A stretch of 64,000 nt of DNA from Longispora sp040681875 (GTDB lineage Bacteria > Actinomycetota > Actinomycetes > Mycobacteriales > Micromonosporaceae). The stretch is taken from positions 434,001 through 498,000 of the forward strand of contig NZ_JBFAZP010000004.1 of assembly GCF_040681875.1 (NCBI RefSeq), written 5' to 3'. Within the stretch, counting starts at the first letter, position 1; every line of letters begins with the position of its first letter. The translations under genes were made by a program, and so were the position numbers. The notes beneath the pieces are model-generated. The model made no database searches. It was not told where the DNA came from and saw only the letters and a list, made by a program, of their open reading frames with translations. Shown here one piece after another: positions 25,654-33,940 of this stretch.

Positions 25654-26766
25654 GTGCGGGCTGTCATCGCCGCGGCGTTCGTCGCCTTCGTGCTGTCCCT
25701 GTTGATCACGCCGTTGGCGGCGCGGCTGCTCCGGGCGTTGCGGGCCGGTCAGCCGATCCGGTCGCTGGGCGCCGCGACCCACACCGGCAAGCAGGGGATG
25801 CCGACGATGGGCGGGGTGGTGTTCATCGTGGCGACGGTGCTCGCCTACGCGGTCGGGCACGGGGTGCTGGCCACCATGCCGGCCACGGCCACCCGGAGCG
25901 CCGGGGTGACCGTGACCGGGGTGGTGCTGCTGGGGCTGCTGGTCTGCTGCGGGGTGGTCGGGTTCCTCGACGACTGGATCAAGGTCCGGCAGAAGAACCC
26001 GAAGGGCCTGAGCAAGAAGGGCAAGATCATCGGCCAGGTACTGGTCGGGGGCGGCCTCGGCTGGGTCGCGCTGGGCTTCCCGCGCACCGTGAACGGGTAC
26101 ACGATGACGGTGGGCAGCGAGTACCTGTCGCTGGTGCGGGACATCGACTGGCTGCGGACCGGGCAGGTGTTCGCGATCGTCGTCTTCGTCTTCGTGATCA
26201 TGTCGATGAGCAACGCGGTGAACCTGACGGACGGGCTGGACGGCCTGGCCACGGGCGCGTCGATCCTGGTCCTGATGGCGTACACGATGATGGCGTTCTG
26301 GCAGTACCGGCACTGGTGCCCCGACTACCCGGCCAGCCAGGCGGGCGCGTACTGCTACTCGACCCGGGACCCGTTGGAGATCGCGATGGTGGGCGCCGCC
26401 GCGGCCGGGGCGCTCCTCGGTTTCCTGTGGTGGAACACCTCACCGGCGCGGATCATCATGGGCGACACCGGCGCGCTGGGGCTGGGTGGCCTGATCGGCG
26501 GCATGGCGATGGCCACCCGCACCGTGCTGCTCACCCCGATCCTGGGCGCCCTGTTCGTGATCATCACGATGTCGGTCGTGCTCCAGGTGATCTCGTTCCG
26601 GACCACCGGCCGGCGGATCTTCCGGCTGTCGCCGCTGCACCACCACTTCGAACTGGTGGGGTGGAGCGAGGTGAACATCGTGGTCCGGTTCTGGCTGGTC
26701 GCCGGGTTGGGCGTGCTGACCGCGCTGGGCGTGTTCTACGGGGCGTTCCTCCAGGCCTACGGCTGA
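25654..26766 (+). CDS. mraY: Phospho-N-acetylmuramoyl-pentapeptide-transferase (MraY family), outside dcw cluster
   Basis: A 370-residue polytopic membrane enzyme of the MraY family, which joins UDP-MurNAc-pentapeptide to undecaprenyl phosphate to form lipid I. The signatures are present: GMPTMGG near residue 49, FLDDWIKV near 105, NLTDGLDGLA near 190, MGDTGALGLGG near 269 and PLHHHFELVGW near 328, including the aspartates needed for magnesium binding. The GTG at 25654 is chosen because GGAG lies about nine bases upstream and the first helix follows at once; an in-frame ATG at 25510 would add a non-membrane stretch. No murF, murD or ftsW surrounds it, whereas mraY normally sits in the dcw cluster, so this is probably a second copy. 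Confidence 0.93.
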   Translation: MRAVIAAAFVAFVLSLLITPLAARLLRALRAGQPIRSLGAATHTGKQGMPTMGGVVFIVATVLAYAVGHGVLATMPATATRSAGVTVTGVVLLGLLVCCGVVGFLDDWIKVRQKNPKGLSKKGKIIGQVLVGGGLGWVALGFPRTVNGYTMTVGSEYLSLVRDIDWLRTGQVFAIVVFVFVIMSMSNAVNLTDGLDGLATGASILVLMAYTMMAFWQYRHWCPDYPASQAGAYCYSTRDPLEIAMVGAAAAGALLGFLWWNTSPARIIMGDTGALGLGGLIGGMAMATRTVLLTPILGALFVIITMSVVLQVISFRTTGRRIFRLSPLHHHFELVGWSEVNIVVRFWLVAGLGVLTALGVFYGAFLQAYG

Positions 26767-26789
26767 CGGGTCGCCCCGGACGACCCGCG

Positions 26790-26936
26790 TGCCGGGTGCC
26801 CGGCTGACAGGTGCGCGGGCCGACCGCGCGTGCCCGGCTGGGTCGACTGGCCGACTCGCGCGCCAGATGCCCCACTGACAGGTGCGCGGGCCGGCCCAGG
26901 TGCCGGGTGCCCGGCTGACGGGTGCGCGGGCCGCGC
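26790..26936. repeat. Degenerate ~37-bp GC-rich repeats
   Basis: Three to four imperfect copies of a unit containing GTGCCCGGCTGACAGGTGCG and GCGGGCCG lie in the 281-base gap between the convergent mraY and Lrp genes. The best-matched copies are at about 26796-26824, 26866-26897 and 26904-26936. Nothing else was seen in this gap; the repeats could serve as a folded transcription stop. Confidence 0.5.
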
Positions 26937-27047
26937 GGCCCCGCCGGGTTCCCGGGGGACGCCGGCAGGCGGGCCCGCACGCGCCGGCCGGCCCGGCGGA
27001 CCGATGCGCGCCGGGTCGGGCGCCGCCGTAACCCTCTGATCGTGGTT

Positions 27048-27578
27048 TCAGGGTCTGCGGCGGCGGGCCTGGGCGCGCGGGGTGATCAGCGACGGGGTGC
27101 GGACCGGGTCCGGCGGGCGGAGGGCGTCCTTGCGGACCTGCTCGTAGACGATCGAACTGTGCACCGCGACCACCTCCTTGCGGGTCTGCACCTCGTCGAG
27201 GACCAGCTGCTGGAGGTGGCGGGTGTCGACGCAGGCCACGTGCACCAGGAAGTCCGCCTCGCCGCTCACGTGGAACAGGGCCCGGACCTCGGGGACGTCG
27301 AGGGCGAAGTCCACGAACCGGGCGAACACCTCGCGGGTGTGCGGGCGGACCTGGACCGCGAGGATCGCCTGCACCGCGAGGCCGACCGCCTCCGGGGAGA
27401 CCTCGGCGTGGTAGCCGACGATGACCTGGCGTTCGCGGAGGCGGCGGACCCGGTCCAGGCACGTGGAGGGGGCGATCCCGACCTGGGCGGCGAGGTCCTT
27501 GTTCTGGATCGTCGCGTCGGACTGGAGGCGTTCGAGGATGGCCCAGTCGATGGCGTCGAGCCTGGTCGCGGAATCCAT
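27048..27578 (-). CDS. Lrp/AsnC family transcriptional regulator
   Basis: A 176-residue Lrp/AsnC regulator: helix-turn-helix at about residues 8-55 (LDAIDWAILERLQSDATIQN, GIAPSTCLDRVRRL) and a ligand-binding RAM domain at about 68-145 (ILAVQVRPHTREV, VSGEADFLVHVACVD). The ATG at 27578 is chosen because it fits the family N-terminus. It is divergent from an asparaginase gene with 119 bases between the starts, so it is likely to respond to an amino acid such as asparagine or aspartate and control the neighbour; this is inference from position. Confidence 0.93.
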   Translation of the reverse strand: MDSATRLDAIDWAILERLQSDATIQNKDLAAQVGIAPSTCLDRVRRLRERQVIVGYHAEVSPEAVGLAVQAILAVQVRPHTREVFARFVDFALDVPEVRALFHVSGEADFLVHVACVDTRHLQQLVLDEVQTRKEVVAVHSSIVYEQVRKDALRPPDPVRTPSLITPRAQARRRRP

Positions 27579-27697
27579 GACGACGACGATACGGGCGGGG
27601 GCGGGGATTCCGCACCCGATTCGGTGAGGGGCGTCAGATCCGTGCTGGATCCGGGAAGTCTTGTGCCGGGTCGGGGCCGGGCCGGAAACTCGCGCAC

Positions 27698-28717
27698 ATG
27701 CAGACCTCGCCGCGCCACGCCACGCCGTCGTTCCGCGCCGCACCCGGGGCCGACACCCCGGCCGGGGCGCCGGTCGAGCCCGTCGTGCTCGCCGAGGTCG
27801 TGCGGTCCGGTTTCGTCGAGGGCCGGCACCGGGGCTCCCTGGTGATCCTGGCGGCCGACGGCACGGTCGCCGCCGAGTACGGCGACGCGCGCACCCCCAT
27901 GCTCCCCCGGTCCTGCGCCAAGCTCGCCCAGGCCGCCGCCGTCGCCGCCGCGGGGGTCGACCTGCCCGGCCACCTCACCGCGCTGTCGGCCGCGTCGCAC
28001 TCGGGCGAGGACTTCCACGTCGCCGGGGTGCGGGAGATCCTGGCCAGCGCCGGGCTGTCCGCCGACCTGCTGCGCACCCCCGCCGACCTGCCCTACGAGC
28101 GCGAACAGGTGCACCTGCGCGCCGGCGGCGAGGCCAGCCCGCTGCTGATGAACTGCTCCGGCAAGCACGCCGCCATGCTCGTGGCCTGCGCGGTGAACGG
28201 CTGGCCGCTGGACAGCTACCTCGCGCCCGGGCACCCGTTGCAGGTCCTCGCCCGCGACACCCTCGCCGACGGGGCCGGGGAGCCCGTCGCGTGGACCGCC
28301 ACCGACGGCTGCGGGGCGCCCGTGCACGCGATCAGCCTGACCGGGCTGGCCCGGCTGTACCGGACGGCGGTGCTGTCCCCCACCGGCTCCCCCCTGCGGC
28401 GGGTGGCGGACGCGATGCGGGCCTTCCCGGAGTACGTGGCCGGCGAGGCGCGGCTCGACACCCGGCTGATGCGCGCCGTGCCGGGGCTGCTGACGAAGGT
28501 CGGGGCCGAGGCGGTGCAGGTCGGGGCGCTGCCCGACGGGCGGACGTTCGCGGTCAAGGTCGACGACGGGGCGCAGCGGGCCGTGCGGCCGGTGCTCGGG
28601 GCGGTGCTCGCGGGGCTCGGGGTCGGCGGGGACGTGGTCGACGAGATCTGCCGGGTCCGGATCCTGGGCGGGGGGCGCGAGGTCGGCGGGGTACGCGCGG
28701 CGGCGTGGTTGGGGTAG
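27698..28717 (+). CDS. L-asparaginase II family protein
   Basis: A 339-residue protein of the asparaginase II family (the thermolabile, actinobacterial/rhizobial type, unrelated in sequence to E. coli AnsB). It is expected to hydrolyse asparagine to aspartate and ammonia in the cytoplasm. Conserved stretches are SGFVEGRHRGSLVIL, LPRSCAKLAQ, SHSGEDFHV, MNCSGKHAAMLVAC and TDGCGAPVHAISL. The ATG at 27698 starts an N-terminal arm of about 25 residues rich in alanine and proline before the conserved part, and the true start may be slightly later. Control by the divergent Lrp gene is likely. Confidence 0.9.
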   Translation: MQTSPRHATPSFRAAPGADTPAGAPVEPVVLAEVVRSGFVEGRHRGSLVILAADGTVAAEYGDARTPMLPRSCAKLAQAAAVAAAGVDLPGHLTALSAASHSGEDFHVAGVREILASAGLSADLLRTPADLPYEREQVHLRAGGEASPLLMNCSGKHAAMLVACAVNGWPLDSYLAPGHPLQVLARDTLADGAGEPVAWTATDGCGAPVHAISLTGLARLYRTAVLSPTGSPLRRVADAMRAFPEYVAGEARLDTRLMRAVPGLLTKVGAEAVQVGALPDGRTFAVKVDDGAQRAVRPVLGAVLAGLGVGGDVVDEICRVRILGGGREVGGVRAAAWLG

Positions 28718-28831
28718 CGCCGCGCGGGGGTGACTCCGGACACCCGGGGCGGGACGGCGGGGCACTCCGGCTGTCCCAGCCGGCGGGAAGTGGTAGGCAT
28801 GAGTCATGCAGCCGGAACTAGGGAGATGTCG

Positions 28832-29287
28832 ATGAGGCAGTGGGAGTCACTGGAGGCCATCGACGCCATGGCCACCACCCTGCACCGACGGCACGTCGAC
28901 AAGAGCGGGGCGCCGTACATCGAGCACTGCCGGGCGGTGGCCCGGATGACCGCGGCGAACGGCGGGACGCTCGTCCAGCAGATGGCGGCCCTGCTGCACG
29001 ACTCCGTCGAGGACGTGGACGTGACGCTGGACGAGCTGGTCGGGCTCGGCGTGGCCCCTGAGGTGGTGGTGCTCGTGGACGCGATGAGCCGCCGGCCCGA
29101 GGAGTCCCAGGAGGAGTACCTGGGCCGGCTCGTCACCACCCGGGACGCGATCCTGATCAAGCGGGCGGACATCGCGCACAACTCGAGCCCGGAGCGGCTG
29201 AGCCATCTGGACGAGGCGACCCAGGCGCGGCTGCGGCTGAAGTACGCGGCGGCGTCGGCCAGGCTCGACGCGGCCGACCCGCGCTGA
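28832..29287 (+). CDS. HD-domain protein (RelA/SpoT hydrolase-like)
   Basis: A 151-residue metal-dependent phosphohydrolase-like protein. The HD signature is LLHDSVEDVD, with upstream histidines in HRRHVDKSGAPYIEHC and later KRADIAHNSS, the pattern of the small alarmone hydrolase / RelA-SpoT HD family. The ATG at 28832 has AGGGAG six bases upstream; the earlier in-frame ATG at 28799 lacks one. It is short and has no synthetase domain, so hydrolysis of (p)ppGpp or another nucleotide is plausible but unproven. Confidence 0.88.
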   Translation: MRQWESLEAIDAMATTLHRRHVDKSGAPYIEHCRAVARMTAANGGTLVQQMAALLHDSVEDVDVTLDELVGLGVAPEVVVLVDAMSRRPEESQEEYLGRLVTTRDAILIKRADIAHNSSPERLSHLDEATQARLRLKYAAASARLDAADPR

Positions 29288-29394
29288 CCCGTTCGGGCCC
29301 GGGCCGGCCGTGGAGCAGACCCGCCTCACCCCGAGGCCCGGAAACCAGCCCTGAGAGGCCCCGGGCCGGTCGCGGAGCCGCGCCCGGTGGTTGT

Positions 29395-29652
29395 CTAGGC
29401 GTTGACCGACGTCAGGGACGCCAGCGCCTCGCACAGCCGCTCCGCCTCGTCCTGCCACGCGTCGAACTCGATCCGGTCCTCGGCGACCGTCACCGTGACC
29501 GTGGTGAGCAGCCCCAGCTCCTGCGTCGTCGGCCCGGACATCTCCGCGACGGGCAGCGTGCGTCCACCGAGGACGAGCCGGTCGGCGTGCAGCTCGGCGT
29601 CGACGAACTCGCCCGCGACGTAGGCCCGGCAGCGGAACAGTGCGTCGTTCAT
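29395..29652 (-). CDS. Small acidic protein of unknown function
   Basis: An 85-residue protein starting at the ATG at 29652 with GGGGGAAAG six bases upstream. It predicts beta strands (ALFRCRAYVAGEFVDAELH, TTVTVTVAEDRIEFD) followed by a helix (WQDEAERLCEALASL). No family was recognised. It converges on the HD-domain gene. Confidence 0.6.
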   Translation of the reverse strand: MNDALFRCRAYVAGEFVDAELHADRLVLGGRTLPVAEMSGPTTQELGLLTTVTVTVAEDRIEFDAWQDEAERLCEALASLTSVNA

Positions 29653-29895
29653 GTGTCTTTCCCCCAGCGTGATCCCCATGACAGTGTCCGGGGGATCCTG
29701 CCACACACTGTCCACTACCGTCAGTGAAAAAACCGACAGTCCTTCTCGGACATCTCCCCGCGATCGTCACTCAGTGCTATCAAAAACACAACGAGTGATC
29801 TTTGTCGGGTACTTGACCGCCGTGACCGCCCATCCGGGGCCACAAGCGCCGGTACTCCCGCCGGTCCGCCGGATTCCCGCCGGTCCGCCGGACGG

Positions 29896-30864
29896 CTACG
29901 CGAGGGCGGCGGCCCGGGTCACCAGGGCGCGGCGACGGCGACGGACCACCCGGACGGCGAGGACCAGCCCCACGGCGAGCACGAGCCCGCCCAGCGGCAG
30001 CCACGGCGGCGCCCACACCGACCCCGACCCGGTGGCCACCGCCAACCGGCCGTCGGCGCTCTTCGGGTTGAACGTCACCAGCGCGGTCAGCCGGCCCAGC
30101 GGGGCGACCCCGCTGATCTTCCGGGTCACGGCGATCTCCGACCCGGGCAGCATCTCCGGGATGGCCGCGTCCCCCGTCTCGCCGAGCCCGACGCCCAGCG
30201 GCGCGCGGGCCCGCACGTTCGCCGCGCCGGAGACCCGGACGTTGCCGGAGTTGCGCAGCCAGTACGTGACGGTCATGTCCCCGCCCGCGAACGGGTTCCA
30301 CGGGTTGTCGTACTCCACCTTGACCGAGGTGACCTCCGTGTACGGCCGCACCGGGCCCTCCACGCGGACGTACACCCGGGCGGCCACCCGCTTGTCGACG
30401 TTGACCTTCTTGCCGTCCGCGCCGGTCTGCACCTGGCTGACCGAGGCGATGATGCCGCCCGCGTGGTCGCCGGGCGTGACGTTGGCCGGGACGGTCAGCC
30501 GGAACGGGATGTCGACCCGCTTGCCGACCGCGATCGTGTACTGCTTCGGCGTCAGGTCCGTCCAGCTGCCCAGGTCCTTGGCCTTCTGGCTGGCCGGCAG
30601 CAGGCCGTACGCGCCGTCGGTGGCGGTGAACGCGTCCGTGGCGTACACCGACAGGGTCAGGTCCTGGGAGCTGAGGTTGCTGATCCCCACGTAGTCGAGG
30701 ATCTGGTGCCCCGGCGCGGCCTTGTACTCGAAGGCACCCCGGCCGTTGGGGCCGTTCTCGGTGGAGGGCTGCACCGCCCACCGCAGCTCCTCGGCGGCGT
30801 GCGCGGGCGCGGGGACGAACACCGCGAGCAGCGCGAGTACACAAAGAATCAGGAAGCGTTTCAT
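29896..30864 (-). CDS. DUF916-like cell-surface protein (WxL-interacting type)
   Basis: A 322-residue surface protein: signal peptide (residues 1-24, PAPAHA), two immunoglobulin-like beta domains, a transmembrane helix at about 288-308 and a basic cytoplasmic end (VVRRRRRAL). The first domain has the DUF916 style (RWAVQPSTENG, DYVGISNLSSQDLTLSVYA, WTDLTPKQYTIAVGKRVDIP, LTVPANVTPGDHAGGIIAS). In firmicutes, DUF916 proteins anchor WxL-domain proteins to the wall. Here the gene sits 67 bases behind one encoding a WxL-like protein, the same pairing. Binding of that neighbour is the most likely role. CCGGAG precedes the ATG. Confidence 0.82.
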   Translation of the reverse strand: MKRFLILCVLALLAVFVPAPAHAAEELRWAVQPSTENGPNGRGAFEYKAAPGHQILDYVGISNLSSQDLTLSVYATDAFTATDGAYGLLPASQKAKDLGSWTDLTPKQYTIAVGKRVDIPFRLTVPANVTPGDHAGGIIASVSQVQTGADGKKVNVDKRVAARVYVRVEGPVRPYTEVTSVKVEYDNPWNPFAGGDMTVTYWLRNSGNVRVSGAANVRARAPLGVGLGETGDAAIPEMLPGSEIAVTRKISGVAPLGRLTALVTFNPKSADGRLAVATGSGSVWAPPWLPLGGLVLAVGLVLAVRVVRRRRRALVTRAAALA

Positions 30865-30931
30865 GGCGGCACTCCGGAGAACGAGAGAATGGCAGAGGGG
30901 CCCCCGAAAGGACCCCTCCGCCCCCATATCC

Positions 30932-32149
30932 CTAGGCCAGGGTCAGGGTGAGGGTCGCGCTGTAGCTGCCCGGAGCGGTGGTGTCCGGGATGTTGAGGCT
31001 CAGGTTCGCGCCGCACTTGAAGGTGCCGGCGCTGCTGGCCGCGACGGCCTTGCAGAGGGTCTTGGCGGTGCCGAGACCGTTCGGGGAGACGGAACCGGCG
31101 ACGACCGCGCCCGAACCGCTCACCTTGCTGGCGGAGGGGGTCCAGCCGAGGTTGTCGGCACCGAAGGTGCCGGCAGCGCCGGTGAAGTCCTCCACCTGAC
31201 CGACCAGGTTCCAGCCGGCGTTGGTGCCCCGCAGGTCGACGACCGTCGCCTGGTTCAGCGCGCCGGTGGCGGTGCCACCGACGGTGCCGCCGGCCAGGGT
31301 GACGGCGTTGCCGGCCAGCTCCAGGGAGAAGGCGCCCGGCGCGATGTCGGCCGTGATGGTCTGCGGCTTGTTGATGCTGCCGCTCGGGGCGGTGACCTGG
31401 TACGTCTGCGCCGAGGAGACCGACGGCTTGAAGGCCGCGGCGTTCGCCGGGACGAACGCGGCGGTCAGGGAGTGGGTGCCGATCGGCAGCGTGTTGGTGG
31501 TGAGGGTCGCGACACCGTTGGAGACGGTGCCGGTGCCGACCACGTTCGCGCCCCGACGGAACTCGACGGAACCGGCGGCGGCGGCCGGGGTGACCGTGGC
31601 CGTGAAGGTCACGTTCGAGCCCTGGGCGACCGGGCCGGCCGGCGCGATGCCGAACGCGGTGGTGGTGTCCTGGGCCGGAGCCGTGGACTTGACCGCCCAG
31701 TTCGCACCGGTGACGGTGATGTCCGTGACGAACAGGTCCGGGTGGTCACCCTGGGTCTCGCTGGTGCACACCAGGACGACCTGGTAGTCACCCGAGGTCG
31801 GCGCGACGCCACCGTTGGAGGTGGTGAAGGACCGGTTGGCGCCGATCGTGAACGGGGCCGTGTCGTACCCGCCCGCGGAGCCGACCTTGTTCAGGTTGTT
31901 GTACGGACCGCCGACCTTGCCGACCTTGATGGTCGCGTTGGTGCCGTAACCCGTCGGGCAGGCGGTCGACGTGGTAGCCCCCGCGAACATGGGGTTGGTG
32001 GCCACGTCGCCGCTCGTCTGCGACAGCGTCAGCGTGCCCAGCGGGGCCGCCTGAGCCGGCGCGGCCAGCGCGAGCGCCGCGGCGCTCGCGAGGACCGTGG
32101 CAGCCGCGAGGGCCGCCCCCCGCGCGAACAGGGACTGAGTACCCTTCAT
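30932..32149 (-). CDS. Secreted surface protein with Ig-like and WxL-like domains
   Basis: A 405-residue secreted protein. Signal peptide residues 1-36 (APAQA). The N-terminal domain (about 37-155; GTNATIKVGKVGGPYNNLN, TSETQGDHPDLFVTDITVT) is paralogous to that of the LPXTG protein at 33937-34563. A bacterial Ig-like domain follows at about 165-260. The C-terminal 150 residues look like a WxL domain: a WNL at 313-315 followed by EDFTG and the closing SYSATLTLTLA. WxL domains bind peptidoglycan non-covalently. The ATG at 32149 has GAGGAG seven bases upstream. It pairs with the DUF916 gene downstream and has the shared 27-bp motif upstream. Confidence 0.82.
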   Translation of the reverse strand: MKGTQSLFARGAALAAATVLASAAALALAAPAQAAPLGTLTLSQTSGDVATNPMFAGATTSTACPTGYGTNATIKVGKVGGPYNNLNKVGSAGGYDTAPFTIGANRSFTTSNGGVAPTSGDYQVVLVCTSETQGDHPDLFVTDITVTGANWAVKSTAPAQDTTTAFGIAPAGPVAQGSNVTFTATVTPAAAAGSVEFRRGANVVGTGTVSNGVATLTTNTLPIGTHSLTAAFVPANAAAFKPSVSSAQTYQVTAPSGSINKPQTITADIAPGAFSLELAGNAVTLAGGTVGGTATGALNQATVVDLRGTNAGWNLVGQVEDFTGAAGTFGADNLGWTPSASKVSGSGAVVAGSVSPNGLGTAKTLCKAVAASSAGTFKCGANLSLNIPDTTAPGSYSATLTLTLA

Positions 32150-32242
32150 CAATCATCTCCTCAGAACGGAACAGATCCGAAACGATCTGTGCCTACGGTC
32201 AGGTTCATCACCGGTGGTGGCGGCGCATGCAGGCCAACGTCT

Positions 32243-32269
32243 ACGCCGGACATGCGCCAGGGAAACTCG
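32243..32269 (-). promoter_or_regulatory. Shared 27-bp motif upstream of the WxL-like gene
   Basis: This site matches the site at 42501-42527 upstream of the pst operon at 22 of 27 positions without gaps (shared cores ACGCC, GACATGCG and AACTCG). It ends 94 bases before the WxL-like start. Read on the minus strand, it begins with a GTTTCCC half that resembles the actinobacterial PHO-box half-site GTTCACC, but the second half does not, so PhoP binding is a hypothesis. Confidence 0.45.
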
Positions 32270-32281
32270 CGGTGACACCGC

Positions 32282-33085
32282 CTAGCCAAAACGCCCATGT
32301 ACGTAGTCATGGGTGCGCGGGTCGACGGGGCTGTCGAACATCGCGGCCGTCGTCCCGTGCTCGACGATCAGCCCGGGGGTGCCCGCCTCGGCGAGGAAGA
32401 AGGCGCACTGGTCGGACACCCGGGCGGCCTGCTGCATGTTGTGCGTGACGATGACGATGGTGACCTCGGAGCCGAGTTCGGTGATGGTCTCCTCGATCCG
32501 GCGGGTGGACGTCGGGTCCAGCGCGGAGCAGGGCTCGTCCATCAGGAGCACCCGGGGGCGCACGGCGAGCGCGCGGGCGATGCAGAGCCGCTGCTGCTGG
32601 CCGCCGGACAGTCCGCCGCCGGGCTGGCGCAACCGGTCGCGGACCTCCTTCCACAGCCCGGCCTTCGTCAGGCACTCCTCGACGAGCCGGTCCTTCTCGG
32701 ACCGAGACACCTTGGCCGCGATCAGTTTCAGGCCGGCCACCACGTTGTCGTAGATGGACATCGCGGGGAACGGGTTGGGCCGCTGGAACACCATGCCGAT
32801 CTGCCGGCGCGCGTCGGTGATCCGGCGGGACTGGTCGTAGAGGTCCTCGTCGTCGAGGAGCACCTCCCCGGCCAGGGACGCGTCGGGGACGAGTTCGTGC
32901 ATCCGGTTGAGGATCCGCAGGAAGGTGGACTTCCCGCAGCCCGACGGCCCGATCAGGGCGGTCACCTGGCCGGCCGGCATCGTCAACGACACCCGGTCGA
33001 GCACCTGGTGGTCGCCGAACCAGGCGGACACGGCGCGCGCCTCCAGCGTGGCGAGCGTGGTGACTGCGTCCATCACAGCGGTCAT
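32282..33085 (-). CDS. pstB: Phosphate ABC transporter ATP-binding protein PstB
   Basis: A 267-residue ABC ATPase that powers phosphate import with PstC and PstA. Walker A is GPSGCGKST, the Q-loop VFQRPNPFPAMSIYDNVVAG, the signature LSGGQQQRLCIARALA and Walker B VLLMDEPCSALDP, with TSTRRIEE and the switch THNMQQAARVSD. The RPNPFP and CSALDPTST forms are characteristic of PstB rather than other importers. Unusually, it is not next to pstA: it is the last gene of a separate run starting at 35717, nine bases behind the sortase-like gene, while pstC-pstA-pstS are about 5 kb upstream. Confidence 0.97.
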   Translation of the reverse strand: MTAVMDAVTTLATLEARAVSAWFGDHQVLDRVSLTMPAGQVTALIGPSGCGKSTFLRILNRMHELVPDASLAGEVLLDDEDLYDQSRRITDARRQIGMVFQRPNPFPAMSIYDNVVAGLKLIAAKVSRSEKDRLVEECLTKAGLWKEVRDRLRQPGGGLSGGQQQRLCIARALAVRPRVLLMDEPCSALDPTSTRRIEETITELGSEVTIVIVTHNMQQAARVSDQCAFFLAEAGTPGLIVEHGTTAAMFDSPVDPRTHDYVHGRFG

Positions 33086-33094
33086 CGACAGTCC

Positions 33095-33940
33095 TTAGAG
33101 GAGGTTGGGGAGGAGGCGGACCACCTGGTCCGCGACGGTCAGGCCGAGCGCGCCGAGGACGGGGACGCCGACGAGCCACGCCTGGCGCCGGCCCCAGCGG
33201 ATCCGGGCCCAGGACAGGGCGAACGCCGCGATCGTGAGGGCCTGCCCCCACAGCAGCAGCGGGGTCCACGCGCCGGGGTCGACGGCCAGGGCCCGCTCGG
33301 CGGCGGGCAGCGCGGCGGCGGTCAGCGGGCGGGCCCCGATCGGCTGCGCCTCGGAGACCAGGTCCGCGTCGACCTGGATCAGGTTGTTCGGCAGGAACGG
33401 TTGCCCGTCCGCCGTGACCAGCACGAGGCGGCCCGTGGTGGCCGGGGGCGGCTCCAGGTCGCCGGTGCGGCGGACGCCCAGCACCCGGTAGGTGTGCCGG
33501 CCCTGGCCCGTGGTCACGACGATCTCGGCCCCGCTGGTCAGCATGTCCAGGTCGCGGAACGGCGCGCCGTAGCTGGACCGCCGGCCCATCAGGACGCTCG
33601 TGCCGGCCTGGCCGGGGTACACGGTGTCCCGCCGGTGGCCGGGGCCGTCCTCCAGGACCCCGGAGGCGGTGCCCTCGAAGACGACCTGGCGCAGGTCGAG
33701 CGACGGCACCTCCAGGACGGCGATGGCCGTGCCGGGCTGGTACAGGCGGCCGTGCTGGTCGAGCTGGCCCACCGGGGCGGTCGCGGTGGCCAGGGCGCCC
33801 CGGAGGTCGGCGTACGCGGTCTGCTGGGTCCGCTCGTACCGGACGTGCGACAACCCGGCCACCTGCGCGGCGAAGCCGAGGGACATGACGCCGAGCAGGC
33901 TCAGCGCCGCCCCGGGCAGGGCGACGGCGGCCCGGTTCAT
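33095..33940 (-). CDS. Sortase-fold membrane protein lacking the catalytic residues
   Basis: A 281-residue protein with an N-terminal helix, a sortase (class E-like) beta-barrel and two or three C-terminal helices (about 225-275). The family frame is clear: GPGHRRDTVYPGQAG at 99-113, then LMGRRSSYGAPF where active enzymes have AGHRTTYGxPF, then RDLDMLTSGAEI, and LVLVTADG where they have LTLVTC. The catalytic histidine is replaced by R120, the cysteine by A177, and no arginine is found in the last strand (NNLIQVDA). It therefore should not transpeptidate. Its ATG overlaps the stop of an LPXTG-protein gene, so binding or guiding that protein is possible. Confidence 0.85.
   Translation of the reverse strand: MNRAAVALPGAALSLLGVMSLGFAAQVAGLSHVRYERTQQTAYADLRGALATATAPVGQLDQHGRLYQPGTAIAVLEVPSLDLRQVVFEGTASGVLEDGPGHRRDTVYPGQAGTSVLMGRRSSYGAPFRDLDMLTSGAEIVVTTGQGRHTYRVLGVRRTGDLEPPPATTGRLVLVTADGQPFLPNNLIQVDADLVSEAQPIGARPLTAAALPAAERALAVDPGAWTPLLLWGQALTIAAFALSWARIRWGRRQAWLVGVPVLGALGLTVADQVVRLLPNLL

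Noticed and set aside
26790..26936. Repeat block between mraY and the Lrp gene as a CRISPR or attachment site
   Set aside because: Copies are imperfect, differ in length and have no spacers of constant size; no integrase is near.
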